From positions 1-42,163 of the forward strand of contig CANJQG010000013.1 in NCBI GenBank assembly GCA_947476405.1: DNA of 42,163 nt, written 5' to 3'. Source of the DNA: Thiotrichales bacterium (lineage in GTDB: Bacteria > Pseudomonadota > Gammaproteobacteria > Francisellales > CACEW01). The notes beneath the pieces were generated by a model. It saw nothing but the letters and a program-made list of their open reading frames with translations. It was not told where the DNA came from and searched no databases. Position 1 is the first letter of the stretch; each line of letters starts with the position of its first letter. A program made the position numbers and the translations under genes. This document shows, one piece after another, positions 33,367 to 42,163 of this stretch.

Positions 33367-34635
33367 TTATGCAACTTTCGTCTTTTTCAATATAGGTTGT
33401 TTAATTCCTTTCACCACATCTTCATCAATAACCACTTTGCTCACTCCTTTTTCAGTCGGGAGGTGGAACATGGTATCCAATAAAATTTGCTCTAGAATCG
33501 AACGCAATCCTCGTGCACCCGTCTTACGCTCGTAAGCTTTATCTGCAATCAGACTAATGGCATCCGGCGTAAACTCCAGGTCTACATCTTCCATAGCAAA
33601 AAGGTGCGCATATTGTTTAATCAACGCATTTTTAGGTTCTGATAAAATCCGAATCAAAGCAGGACGATCTAATTCATCCAAAGTCGCAATAATCGGAAGA
33701 CGCCCTACAAATTCTGGAATCAAGCCAAAACGAATAAGATCTTCAGGCTCCACCTGCTTCAATAAAGATTGGGTTGTTTGACGATCTTTCGCGCTTCTTA
33801 CATCCGCATCAAATCCAATACCTGATTTTTCAGAGCGATGGCGAATAATTTTATCCAACCCCTCAAAGGCACCCCCACAAATAAATAAAATTTTAGTTGT
33901 GTCAATTTGCTCCAGATCTTGATGAGGATGCTTTCGACCACCTTTGGGAGGAACGGCTGCAACGGTTCCTTCAATTAATTTTAACAAAGCCTGCTGCACC
34001 CCTTCTCCTGAGACATCCCGGGTAATCGAAGGATTTTCAGATTTACGAGAAATTTTATCGATTTCATCAACATAAATAATGCCCGTTTCTGCCTTAGCTT
34101 TATCGTAGTCGGCATTCTGCAATAGTTTTTGAATGACATTTTCAACATCTTCACCTACATAACCCGCCTCAGTCAAAGTCGTTGCATCGGCAATTGCAAA
34201 AGGCACGTTCAAGCTACGCGCAAGTGTTTGCGCCATCAGTGTTTTGCCTGAACCTGTTGGGCCAATCAGTAAAATATTACTTTTTGATAACTCAACATCC
34301 CCTTCTTTAGGCTTTTGATTAATCCGTTTGTAATGATTATAGACCGCAACCGCTAAGGTTTTACGCGCTTGTTCCTGACCAATCACATAATCACTTAAAA
34401 TTTTGTCAATTTCTTTGGGAGTCGGCAATTTTTTAGGAGGCTCGATCAAGGGCTCGCCTTCAGCCAATGTATTGATAGCACCCTCAATGATAATCTCTTT
34501 GCACATATCGACGCATTCGTCACAGATATAAGCATCAGGACCCGAAATCAATTTTTTGACTTCCGCTTCACTGCGCCCGCAAAAAGAGCAAAATAATAGA
34601 CGGCCTTTTTTGCCGCCCCCTTCCGTTTTTTTCAT
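33367..34635 (-). CDS. clpX: ClpX, ATPase subunit of the ClpXP protease
   Basis: 422 residues. The N-terminal zinc domain has CSFCGRSEAEVKKL and CDECVDMCKEI. The AAA+ core has Walker A LLIGPTGSGKTLMAQTLA, the pore loop GYVGEDVEN, Walker B GIIYVDEIDKI and the RHRSEKSGIGF region of the hexamer. IGF, the ClpP-binding tip, is present in KSGIGFD. It unfolds tagged proteins and feeds them to ClpP. AGGAA precedes the ATG; it follows clpP by 7 bases. Confidence 0.97.
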   Translation of the reverse strand: MKKTEGGGKKGRLLFCSFCGRSEAEVKKLISGPDAYICDECVDMCKEIIIEGAINTLAEGEPLIEPPKKLPTPKEIDKILSDYVIGQEQARKTLAVAVYNHYKRINQKPKEGDVELSKSNILLIGPTGSGKTLMAQTLARSLNVPFAIADATTLTEAGYVGEDVENVIQKLLQNADYDKAKAETGIIYVDEIDKISRKSENPSITRDVSGEGVQQALLKLIEGTVAAVPPKGGRKHPHQDLEQIDTTKILFICGGAFEGLDKIIRHRSEKSGIGFDADVRSAKDRQTTQSLLKQVEPEDLIRFGLIPEFVGRLPIIATLDELDRPALIRILSEPKNALIKQYAHLFAMEDVDLEFTPDAISLIADKAYERKTGARGLRSILEQILLDTMFHLPTEKGVSKVVIDEDVVKGIKQPILKKTKVA

Positions 34636-34642
34636 GCTATTC

Positions 34643-35257
34643 CTATTTTTCTGTTTTTGCTAAAAGCCGTTTTTCAAAAATGGCATCAACTAAGCCATAT
34701 GCTTTGGCCGACTCTGCATCCATAAAATTATCTCGATCCGTATCGCGCGTGATCGTTTTCATATCTTGACCCGTATGTTTGGAAAGAACGGTATTCAACA
34801 TTTTTTTCACTTTCATGGTATGCAATGCATGAATTTCAATATCTGAAGCTTGCCCTTGAAACCCACCCAAAGGCTGATGAATCATCACTGAACTATGAGG
34901 CAAACAATAACGCTTTCCGTGTGCCCCTGCAGCCAGAATCACCGCACCCATACTCGCCGCCTGGCCAATACAAATCGTACTGACATCCGGTTTAATAAAT
35001 TGCATGGTATCATAGATTGACATACCTGAAGTCACTACACCACCCGGTGAATTGATATACAAACTGATATCTTTATCTGGATTTTCAGCTTCTAAAAATA
35101 AAAGCTGAGCGACAATGAGATTCGCCATAAAATCATCAACCGGACCTACCATAAAAATAACCCGCTCTTTCAAAAGACGAGAATAAATATCATAAGCACG
35201 CTCGCCGCGACCTGTATGCTCAATTACCATGGGCACCAAATTACCTGTTTCTACCAC
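34643..35257 (-). CDS. clpP: ClpP protease, proteolytic subunit
   Basis: 204 residues. GQAASMGAVILAAGA holds S102, SSVMIHQPLGGFQGQA holds H127 and RDTDRDNFMDA holds D176, forming the catalytic triad; INSPGGVVTSGMSIYD is the conserved handle-side stretch. It forms a double heptamer with ClpX. The start is GTG at 35257, with AAGGAG 8 bases before; an out-of-frame ATG at 35262 stops after three codons. It follows tig by 24 bases. Confidence 0.97.
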   Translation of the reverse strand: MVETGNLVPMVIEHTGRGERAYDIYSRLLKERVIFMVGPVDDFMANLIVAQLLFLEAENPDKDISLYINSPGGVVTSGMSIYDTMQFIKPDVSTICIGQAASMGAVILAAGAHGKRYCLPHSSVMIHQPLGGFQGQASDIEIHALHTMKVKKMLNTVLSKHTGQDMKTITRDTDRDNFMDAESAKAYGLVDAIFEKRLLAKTEK

Positions 35258-35281
35258 CGCATTTACTCCTTTAAAAAATGA

Positions 35282-36604
35282 TTAAGCTTGAGGCAGAATA
35301 TTAGCCTCAGCATTTGCATGCTGCATCACGTCTTCAAATGTTTTTTCTTCTTCGACGATTTTCGCCATTTCAATCACTTTATTTACCACTTGTTCTTCTA
35401 AAGTGACCTGCTCGATTTCACTCAACCGCGCTTTGTTTTGACGGAACATTTTGACGACTTCTTCTGGGCTTTCATACACTGAGGCCATTTTTTGAATCGT
35501 TTCAGAAACCATGTCTTGATCTACTTTTAAATCATATTGGGTAATAATTTGGCTCATGATCAATCCCAAAGCAACCCGTTTTTTAGCTTCATCTGTAAAC
35601 AAACTAAGCGGCGGCGTGCCGACGTTTTGCTGCCCCCATGATTTCATTTTCGCAATCGCAGCTTCAGCCAAACGCTGAGCTTCTTCATCCACTAAAGCGC
35701 TAGGCAATTCGATTTCATTATGTTTGAGCAAGCCATCGATCACTTGTGTTTTCAATTTGTTTTTTAAAGCAAATTCTAATTCTCGCTCCATATTCATATT
35801 AACTTCATCTTCCAACAACTTCAGGCTCTCGATTTGGAATAATTTGGCAAATTCATCGTTTAATTCAGGCAAAGCAGGCGCTTCTACCTTCTTTACTTTG
35901 ACTTTAAATACGACGGGCTGCCCTGCCAATTCTTCAACGTGATAGTCTTTTGGAAAACTGATATCCATATCAAACTCATCCCCTTTCTTTTTGCCGATCA
36001 AAGCGTCTTCAAAACCAGGAATCATCATCTTGGTACCCAAAATCAGTTTAAAATCTTTGGCATCCCCACCTTTGAAAGCTTCTTCGCCTTTAAACCCCTT
36101 GAAGTCAATCACTAAGCGATCTTCATTTTTTGCTTCACGATCAATCACACCCCAATTGATGTGCTGTTTTTGCAAATTTTCCATCATGGTCTTTTTGCTG
36201 GCTTGATCGATCTTCGCAGTCGTACGAATAATCTCAATTTCAGGCAAGCCCTTCACTTCAAACTCAGGAAATACTTCCAATTCAATTTTGAATGATAAGT
36301 CTTTTTTAATTGACGCTTCATCTACATTAATTTTAGGCATCCCGGCAGGTTTAAGTTGATGCTCAACAATCGCATTAGAATAGGCCTGTTCAATCGCTTT
36401 AGAAATCACATCGTTGCGAATAGAATCGGAAAATTGCTTCTCAATTACTTGACGAGGGGCTTTTCCTGGACGAAATCCTGGTAAGTTAGCGCGCTGTGCC
36501 ACGACGTTCAGTTGTTCTTTAACGCCTTTATCAATCTCTGATTGAGGCACTGTCACCCGTAGCACCCGTTTAATCCCAGTGCTCTCTTCAAGTATCGCTG
36601 TCAT
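35282..36604 (-). CDS. tig: Trigger factor
   Basis: 440 residues. Ribosome-bound chaperone with N-terminal ribosome-binding domain (the FRPGKAPRQVIEKQF loop corresponds to the G-F-R-x-G-K-x-P signature), a peptidyl-prolyl isomerase FKBP-like domain (about 150-235: DRLVIDFKGF ... FPKDYHVEELAGQPVVFKV) and a C-terminal helical arm domain. It shields nascent chains near the exit tunnel. First gene of the tig-clpP-clpX-lon-nadE-dciA run. In the 80 bases upstream a TGATAAAAT (36645-36653, minus strand) could serve as an extended -10 box. Confidence 0.96.
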   Translation of the reverse strand: MTAILEESTGIKRVLRVTVPQSEIDKGVKEQLNVVAQRANLPGFRPGKAPRQVIEKQFSDSIRNDVISKAIEQAYSNAIVEHQLKPAGMPKINVDEASIKKDLSFKIELEVFPEFEVKGLPEIEIIRTTAKIDQASKKTMMENLQKQHINWGVIDREAKNEDRLVIDFKGFKGEEAFKGGDAKDFKLILGTKMMIPGFEDALIGKKKGDEFDMDISFPKDYHVEELAGQPVVFKVKVKKVEAPALPELNDEFAKLFQIESLKLLEDEVNMNMERELEFALKNKLKTQVIDGLLKHNEIELPSALVDEEAQRLAEAAIAKMKSWGQQNVGTPPLSLFTDEAKKRVALGLIMSQIITQYDLKVDQDMVSETIQKMASVYESPEEVVKMFRQNKARLSEIEQVTLEEQVVNKVIEMAKIVEEEKTFEDVMQHANAEANILPQA

Positions 36605-36684
36605 TACTTTTTCCTTTTTTTACATGAAATCAAAATAGGCGGGAATTTTATCACGACTTTGATTAAATGAAAAGGTGGAATTCG

Positions 36685-37392
36685 TCACTTTCCCTTGGGA
36701 TCTTTATCAGGAATGGTTACGGACATCGATTGAATGCCAACTCGTCCAGGCCCAGTAAAGCGATTGATAATCATGCTTGACCCCCCAAAAAGGCCTGCGG
36801 TTAAACCCATTACTCGCGTTGTCATTTTCAAGTCAGGATCTTTATACAACCAAGCCCCTGGTTCAATATCAATCATTTCGCCTGGAGCAAGAACTTTTTC
36901 AAAGACATTTCCATAGCCGTGTAACCAGACAATCCCTTCGCTACGCTCTGCTCGAAAACGGTCAATAAAATAACCGCTCTGCCCCCCTAAAATATTCGCA
37001 ACCCCTCGAACGCGAAAAAAATCATACGTAATCGAACCTGTGGCCGCCAGGAACTGATGTTCACGCACATCAATCGCTTGACCGTGCTCGAGATGAATCG
37101 GGCAAATGTGCCCGGGACCATCTCGGCTAAACGCCACCTGCCCTACACCTTTGGCCTCCGTTACAAAAATCTGCATTCCCATGACCATTCTTTTAATCAG
37201 GCCCTTCATTTTACGAATTCCAACTTTGATCGCTGCTGTTTTCCACAAGAGAACATGGTGCTCAAAATAAACGGTCTCGCCATCATTAAGCTCTACTGTC
37301 AAAGCAGGAACCAAAGCCCCGCCCAAATGATAAGTCACTCCTGCATAAGTTTCATCAGATAAATTCACAGGCAGCAAAACGGGTCTACGCAT
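36685..37392 (-). CDS. AIM24-family protein
   Basis: 235 residues. A beta-rich protein with EHHVLLWKTAAIKVGIR, QIFVTEAKGVGQVAFSRDGP, HQFLAATGSITYDFFRVRG and GLTAGLFGGSSMIINRFTGP, matching the AIM24/DUF124 (TIGR00266-like) family. Homologues are found widely in bacteria and, as AIM24, in yeast mitochondria where the protein supports inner-membrane organisation. The bacterial function is unsettled. It has no signal peptide. It lies 80 bases from tig on the same strand and is divergent from dipZ, with 121 bases between in which no firm signal was found. Confidence 0.85.
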   Translation of the reverse strand: MRRPVLLPVNLSDETYAGVTYHLGGALVPALTVELNDGETVYFEHHVLLWKTAAIKVGIRKMKGLIKRMVMGMQIFVTEAKGVGQVAFSRDGPGHICPIHLEHGQAIDVREHQFLAATGSITYDFFRVRGVANILGGQSGYFIDRFRAERSEGIVWLHGYGNVFEKVLAPGEMIDIEPGAWLYKDPDLKMTTRVMGLTAGLFGGSSMIINRFTGPGRVGIQSMSVTIPDKDPKGK

Positions 37393-37513
37393 GATTTAAG
37401 ATCCTTTTATTTATTCTTAAGATCCGTATTATCGCACTAAATATTCTCAGTGTATAGTTTCCAAGATTGAAAAAATCAGTTAAGATTAAGTCAATAAACG
37501 TATCGAGCCCCTG

Positions 37514-39097
37514 ATGAGCGTCGCTTTTTTTTTGAATCTCATTTTTGCTTTTATTGAAGGCTTTGCCTTGATTTTATCTCCCTGCATTCTTCCCATCCTA
37601 CCCATTATGCTCAGCGGCAGCCTCGAGGGAGGGAAACAACGCCCTTATGGCATCATTTTTGGCTTTATTTTAGTTTTTGCGACCTTTACAGCGGGCTCAC
37701 GCTTACTGGCCATTGCTTTTCATTTAGATCTATCTGGATTACGTTATCTTGCCTTTGCTTTCATTGCACTATTTGGCGTGATTCTAGCGTCTGAATCGCT
37801 CTCTAGAAAATTTGAGCAATCGACCCGAGGCTTGGCTCAAATTGGTTTTAAATGGTCTGAAGCAAAAAATAAGCCATCCGGTGGATTTTTAAGTGGGTTC
37901 ATTTTAGGTGGATTAGTGAGCTTAATTTGGGTGCCCTGTGGCGGCCCTATTTTAGCCATAGCCATTGTACAAAGTGCCATTCAACAGAGTAATTGGGGCA
38001 GCTTTTTTACTTTCTTGTTTTTTGCCTTAGGCAGCGTTATCCCCATGATTTTAATCGCATTATTAGGGAGAAAAATCATGCAGCACATTTCTTTTCTCAA
38101 AAGTCAGGGGTCACGTTTACGTAAAATATTTGGCTTCATTATTATTCTCGGCGCCGGACTGGCGGTCTCTTTTGATGCAGGCTGGCTTAGCGCAGCACCT
38201 CGTCTCAATAATACAACGCTCAACGATAGCTCAAGTCAATTGATTGATGCTTTAAGTCAGCCCTATCCCGCGCCCGCATTAAAAGATAGCCCAACTGATT
38301 GGATTAATTCCCCCCCTCTGACATTAAGTGATTTAAAAGGTAAAGTTGTACTCATCGATTTTTGGACCTATTCTTGCATTAATTGTGTACGCACATTGCC
38401 CTATTTAAAAAACTGGTATGCCCAATATCATGCCAAAGGCTTTGAAATAATCGGCGTTCATACCCCTGAATTTCAATTTGAAAAAGATCCTCAAAATGTA
38501 GAAGCAGCCGTCAAAGAAAACGGGATTCTGTATCCTATCGTCATGGATAGCAATTATTCAACCTGGCTCAATTACAATAATCAATATTGGCCCGCCCACT
38601 ATTTAATTGATCAACAAGGTAATGTCGTCGCCACGCATTTTGGTGAAGGCAACTATGCAGAAACAGAACATAATATCCGAGTGCTCTTAGGCCTAAAAAG
38701 TGATCCCTCAACGCCTAAAGCTAACACCGCTTCTACGCCATTTTTCACCAATCAAACACCTGAAACCTATCTAGGCTCTGCACGTTCTGGAACGCATCAA
38801 GCCGTCTGGGATACAACAGGCCAGTGGAATATCCAAAAGCAATTTATTTTAAACTTAGAACAAGGGACGCGTATTAGCCTTCATTTTACCGCTAAAAAAG
38901 TCTTTCTTGTTGGAGGGGCTACTGCAGCACCTATCAAAGTCAGCGTCAAATTAAATGGCAAAAAAATGACTGGCTTTGTCCTCAATCGTCATGATTTATA
39001 TCCCATATTAAACTTGCCCTCTCTGCAATCGGGAACATTAGAACTGACTTTTCAAAATCCAGGCGCTCAACTCTATACCTTTACTTTTGGCGGATGA
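37514..39097 (+). CDS. dipZ: DipZ-type thiol-disulfide reductase (CcdA-thioredoxin fusion)
   Basis: 527 residues in three parts. Residues 1-225: a CcdA-like membrane domain of six helices with the redox cysteines C24 (LSPCILPILP) and C142 (VPCGGPILA). Residues 250-395: a periplasmic TlpA-like thioredoxin domain with FWTYSCINCVRTLP, cysteines C288 and C291, and WPAHYLID as the cis-proline region. Residues 400-527: a C-terminal carbohydrate-binding-like beta domain seen in DipZ homologues. It carries reducing equivalents across the membrane for cytochrome c maturation or disulfide repair. It converges on uvrA, ending 4 bases before the uvrA stop. Confidence 0.92.
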   Translation: MSVAFFLNLIFAFIEGFALILSPCILPILPIMLSGSLEGGKQRPYGIIFGFILVFATFTAGSRLLAIAFHLDLSGLRYLAFAFIALFGVILASESLSRKFEQSTRGLAQIGFKWSEAKNKPSGGFLSGFILGGLVSLIWVPCGGPILAIAIVQSAIQQSNWGSFFTFLFFALGSVIPMILIALLGRKIMQHISFLKSQGSRLRKIFGFIIILGAGLAVSFDAGWLSAAPRLNNTTLNDSSSQLIDALSQPYPAPALKDSPTDWINSPPLTLSDLKGKVVLIDFWTYSCINCVRTLPYLKNWYAQYHAKGFEIIGVHTPEFQFEKDPQNVEAAVKENGILYPIVMDSNYSTWLNYNNQYWPAHYLIDQQGNVVATHFGEGNYAETEHNIRVLLGLKSDPSTPKANTASTPFFTNQTPETYLGSARSGTHQAVWDTTGQWNIQKQFILNLEQGTRISLHFTAKKVFLVGGATAAPIKVSVKLNGKKMTGFVLNRHDLYPILNLPSLQSGTLELTFQNPGAQLYTFTFGG

Positions 39098-39101
39098 GAT
39101 A

Positions 39102-41924
39102 TCAGCCCAACATCTTATTTAAATAAAATCCAGTATATGATTTTGCGACTTTAGCAACGGTTTCAGGCGAACCCACTGCAACGATATTGCCGCCTTTACT
39201 GCCACCTTCTGGGCCTAAATCAATAATCCAGTCTGCTGTTTTAATCACATCTAAATTATGCTCAATGACAATCAGTGTATTACCCCGATCTCTTAAGGCG
39301 TGGAGCACTTTCAACAATTGTTTGACATCATGAAAATGTAAGCCTGTTGTGGGCTCATCTAAAATATAACAGGTTCTGCCGGTATCTCGACGCGACAACT
39401 CTTTGGCTAACTTAACACGCTGAGCCTCACCACCCGACAAGGTTGTGGCTCTTTGTCCTAGTTGAATATAGGAAAGCCCGACCTCCATTAGGGTCTGCAA
39501 TTTACGATGCACGCTCGGAATATGTTCGAAAAAGGCCACGGCTTCTTCGATATTCATCTTCAACACTTCATGAATATTTTTTCCTTTAAAACGGATATCC
39601 AAAGTCTCACGATTATAGCGCTGCCCCTTGCAGACATCGCACATCACATAAATATCTGATAAAAAATGCATTTCTACTTTTTTAACGCCATCTCCTTCAC
39701 AAGCCTCACAGCGCCCACCCTTCACATTAAAACTAAAACGCCCTGGCGCATAACCCCGCGCTTTTGCCTCGAGGGTTTCTGTAAATAAATCACGAATTAA
39801 GGTGAATAAACCAGTATAGGTTGCAGGATTAGAGCGCGGTGTCCGACCAATTGGACTTTGATCAATATCCACCACCGAATCAAAATGCTCCAGGCCTTCA
39901 ATCCGCTCATATTTTGCAGGCGTCAACGTGGTCACTCGATTTAACTCACAGGCTAAAATGGGAAACAAAGTATCATTGACTAAAGTCGATTTTCCAGAGC
40001 CCGAAACCCCTGTTACGCAAGTCATCAAGCCGACGGGAATCTCAATACTGACGTTCTTAAGATTGTTTCCCTGCGCCGCCTTGAGACTTAATACTTTATC
40101 TTCTTGAAATTTAAGGCGCTTTTTAGGAACCTCTATCTTTTCTTTTCCTGATAAATACTGGCCTGTCAGCGATTCTTTGCAGGCAAGAATATCCTCTAAT
40201 GTTCCTTGGGCCACAATTTCACCACCATGCACGCCAGCACCGGGACCAATATCCAGAATAAAATCAGCATGGCGAATCGCATCTTCATCATGTTCAACCA
40301 CAATCACGGTATTGCCGAGATCACGCAAATGAAATAAAGTTTTAAGCAAGCGGTCATTGTCACGTTGATGCAGACCAATCGAAGGCTCATCTAAAATATA
40401 CATCACACCCACTAAACCCGCACCAATTTGACTGGCCAGTCGAATCCGCTGAGCTTCCCCGCCTGACAAGGTTTCGGCCTTACGCTCCAGGGTTAAATAA
40501 TCCAAGCCCACATTCACTAAAAAGCTTAAGCGCAATATAATTTCTTTCAGAATTTTTACTGCAATTTCAGCACGTGCACCCGTTAATTGAAGCGCCTCTA
40601 AATAAATCAACGCATCACTAATGGTCATTTGGGTCAGGGCTGATAAATTTTGACCGGCAATCAAGACATGCTGAGCAGCCGGATTTAAGCGCGAGCCTAA
40701 GCATGATTGACACGCTTGCTCAGCCATCAACTTATGAAGCTCTTCTTTTATTAGAATAGAATCGCTTTCTTTAAGGCGACGCTCCAGATTTGGAATAACG
40801 CCTTCAAATACACGGCTTTGCTTAGAGCGAATTCCATTAGCAGAAATATATTCAAACTCAATTTTTTCGCCATTTGAACCCTGCAAAATCAAAGCCTGAA
40901 TTGCCGCAGGCAATTCTTGAAAAGGCAAGTCCAAGCTAAAAGAATAATGCTTCGCCAAGCCTTGTAATTGCTGATAATAATAGATATTGGACTTATTCCA
41001 ACTGCGGATGGCCCCCTGAGACAAAGGCAATGTTTTATTTTGTACAATTTTATTTAAATCAAAGAGCAAGCGAGTGCCTAAGCCATCGCAATCAGGACAC
41101 GCGCCTGCGGGACTATTAAACGAAAATAAACGTGGCTCCAATTCTTCTAAACTAAAGCCACAAATATGACACGCAAAATTGGCTGAAAACATCAATTCTT
41201 CTAAGCCTTTTTCCATAAACGCAACTTTAATCAACCCCTGAGTCAACTTTAAACCAGATTCAATCGATTCAGCTAGGCGCTGCTTCACTTCGGGCTCTAC
41301 TTTTAGACGATCAATGACGACTTCAATCGTATGTTTTTGCTGACGGTTTAAGGCAGGAGGATCATCCAACTCAATCATCTCACCATCTACCCGCGCGCGA
41401 ATAAAACCTTGACGCTGAAGTGAATCAAATAATTTTTCGTGTTCGCCTTTTCGGTCTTGAATCACCGGGGCTAAAATCATGATTTTAGAGTCTGCAGGCA
41501 ATGCTAAAATTTGATCCACCATTTGACTGATCGTCTGAGCTTCAAGCGACACGCCATGCTCAGGGCAATGCGGCGTCCCCACCCGCGCAAACAAAAGTCT
41601 TAAATAATCATAAATTTCAGTAATCGTCCCTACCGTTGAACGAGGATTATGTGAAGTCGATTTTTGTTCTATCGAAATCGCAGGAGACAACCCCTCAATA
41701 TGATCGACATCTGGCTTCTCCATCAAAGATAAAAACTGCCTTGCATAGGCAGACAACGACTCCACATAGCGACGCTGACCTTCGGCATACAAAGTATCAA
41801 AAGCCAAAGAAGATTTTCCTGAGCCAGACAAGCCTGTAATCACGACCAGCTTATCCCGTGGGATTTCAACATTAATATTTTTGAGATTATGGGTCCGAGC
41901 CCCTTCAATAATAATTTTTTTCAT
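39102..41924 (-). CDS. uvrA: Excinuclease ABC subunit A
   Basis: 940 residues, the E. coli length. The two ATPase modules have Walker A GLSGSGKSSLAFDTLYAEGQ (about 31-39) and GVSGSGKSTLVNDTLF, with signatures LSGGEAQRIRLASQIG and LSGGEAQRVKLAKELS. The zinc-binding modules are CHICGFSLEE ... CPDCDGLG and CEACEGDGVKK ... CDVCKG. It recognises bulky DNA lesions with UvrB in nucleotide excision repair. An extended -10 promoter lies 35-45 bases upstream; no LexA box was found. Confidence 0.98.
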   Translation of the reverse strand: MKKIIIEGARTHNLKNINVEIPRDKLVVITGLSGSGKSSLAFDTLYAEGQRRYVESLSAYARQFLSLMEKPDVDHIEGLSPAISIEQKSTSHNPRSTVGTITEIYDYLRLLFARVGTPHCPEHGVSLEAQTISQMVDQILALPADSKIMILAPVIQDRKGEHEKLFDSLQRQGFIRARVDGEMIELDDPPALNRQQKHTIEVVIDRLKVEPEVKQRLAESIESGLKLTQGLIKVAFMEKGLEELMFSANFACHICGFSLEELEPRLFSFNSPAGACPDCDGLGTRLLFDLNKIVQNKTLPLSQGAIRSWNKSNIYYYQQLQGLAKHYSFSLDLPFQELPAAIQALILQGSNGEKIEFEYISANGIRSKQSRVFEGVIPNLERRLKESDSILIKEELHKLMAEQACQSCLGSRLNPAAQHVLIAGQNLSALTQMTISDALIYLEALQLTGARAEIAVKILKEIILRLSFLVNVGLDYLTLERKAETLSGGEAQRIRLASQIGAGLVGVMYILDEPSIGLHQRDNDRLLKTLFHLRDLGNTVIVVEHDEDAIRHADFILDIGPGAGVHGGEIVAQGTLEDILACKESLTGQYLSGKEKIEVPKKRLKFQEDKVLSLKAAQGNNLKNVSIEIPVGLMTCVTGVSGSGKSTLVNDTLFPILACELNRVTTLTPAKYERIEGLEHFDSVVDIDQSPIGRTPRSNPATYTGLFTLIRDLFTETLEAKARGYAPGRFSFNVKGGRCEACEGDGVKKVEMHFLSDIYVMCDVCKGQRYNRETLDIRFKGKNIHEVLKMNIEEAVAFFEHIPSVHRKLQTLMEVGLSYIQLGQRATTLSGGEAQRVKLAKELSRRDTGRTCYILDEPTTGLHFHDVKQLLKVLHALRDRGNTLIVIEHNLDVIKTADWIIDLGPEGGSKGGNIVAVGSPETVAKVAKSYTGFYLNKMLG

Positions 41925-41958
41925 AAAATCTGAGTGGGCATCCCGCTTAAAAGACGCT

Positions 41959-41987
41959 ATTATAGCAGAAATTAAGGGGAAGACCTA
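41959..41987 (-). promoter_or_regulatory. Candidate uvrA promoter (extended -10)
   Basis: The minus strand has TGCTATAAT (41959-41967), a perfect extended -10 box, about 35 bases before the uvrA ATG. The -35 region at 17 bases (TAGGTC) is poor, which an extended -10 can tolerate. The hexamer also sits inside the short palindrome GCTATAATAGC. No SOS-type operator overlaps it. Confidence 0.45.
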
Positions 41988-42031
41988 GCTATGAAAACAC
42001 ACTTCAAAGGATAAGCCAGGGCTGTCCAATT

Positions 42032-42163
42032 CTATGATACAATCCCCTTGTAAGCTTTGATAAGTTCAAAGGCAAGGGCGTTTTCAAAAAGCGCAGCTTT
42101 GACATTTTTGATGTCATTGTGGCGACAAATATTTAAAGCAAAGCTTCGGAGCCTGGCAAAGAC
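42032..42163 (-). CDS. Transposase, C-terminal end (partial at window edge)
   Basis: An open minus-strand frame enters from the right edge and ends at TAG 42032-42034, giving 43 residues: FARLRSFALNICRHNDIKNV, then KAALFENALAFELIKAYKGI. This resembles the end of DDE transposases of the IS4/ISAs1 kind, where an 'arginine-hydrophobic-ALN-I-x-R' helix is followed by 'NI/V' and an 'A-L-x-x-N-A' helix. The family is not certain. If correct, another insertion sequence lies just beyond the window. Between it and uvrA (41925-42031) only the uvrA promoter was seen. Confidence 0.45.
   Translation of the reverse strand, partial: VFARLRSFALNICRHNDIKNVKAALFENALAFELIKAYKGIVS

Noticed and set aside
36734..36968. 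Plus-strand frames opposite the AIM24 gene
   Set aside because: They are shadows of the minus-strand gene and show no family resemblance or start signals.
41925..42000. LexA (SOS) box upstream of uvrA
   Set aside because: No CTGT-N8-ACAG or similar palindrome is present; only the GCTATAATAGC palindrome around the -10 box.

Overview
The window looks like chromosomal DNA of an AT-rich gammaproteobacterium (roughly 40% GC by eye). Gammaproteobacterial markers include SdhE, TrpR, a tig-clpP-clpX-lon-hupB-ppiD block, Mpl ligase, Bax and DipZ. The mix of compact housekeeping operons, many amino-acid and peptide transporters and degraded insertion sequences would fit a host-associated Legionellales/Coxiellaceae-type organism; that placement is inference, not proof.

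Layout. Positions 1-2500 form a mobile-element patch: the C-terminal end of an IS66-type transposase, a small gene made of three near-identical 123-bp repeats (259-711), and an ISNCY-type insertion sequence with recognisable ends but an internally deleted transposase. From 2633 to 12748 nearly everything is on the minus strand: glyA-nrdR run into an RND efflux pair; upstream lie trpR and an OPT transporter that share one transcript with a good TrpR-type operator; then a J-domain protein and a MarC-family protein. sdhE and a small membrane protein follow on the plus strand (12814-13307). Next is a minus-strand run 20965-13291: orphan OmpR-type regulator, prolyl aminopeptidase, aroK-aroB, an APC amino-acid permease, mpl and a plasmid-type parA-parB pair. 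A plus-strand trio of overlapping genes (nadM-Nudix, ruvX, an MFS transporter; 21031-23676) converges on a minus-strand group: a DAACS symporter with a periplasmic amino-acid binding protein, trmD, bax, a PpiD-like chaperone without its parvulin domain, and hupB. The proteostasis cluster tig-clpP-clpX-lon follows, with nadE and dciA lying between lon and hupB. An AIM24-family gene, dipZ and uvrA close the gene-dense part, and the right edge holds the tail of another transposase.

Themes. Many neighbours overlap by 4 bp (ATGA) or are separated by only a few bases, implying translational coupling. Transport and use of amino acids and peptides recurs (OPT under TrpR, APC permease, DAACS plus binding protein, MarC, prolyl aminopeptidase). 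NAD metabolism appears twice (nadM-Nudix and nadE). No RNA genes, CRISPR arrays or prophage genes were recognised. The points most worth a second look are the TrpR-OPT operon, the binding protein paired with a DAACS symporter, the chromosomal plasmid-type parAB, the parvulin-less PpiD, the tandem-repeat protein and the J-domain protein.
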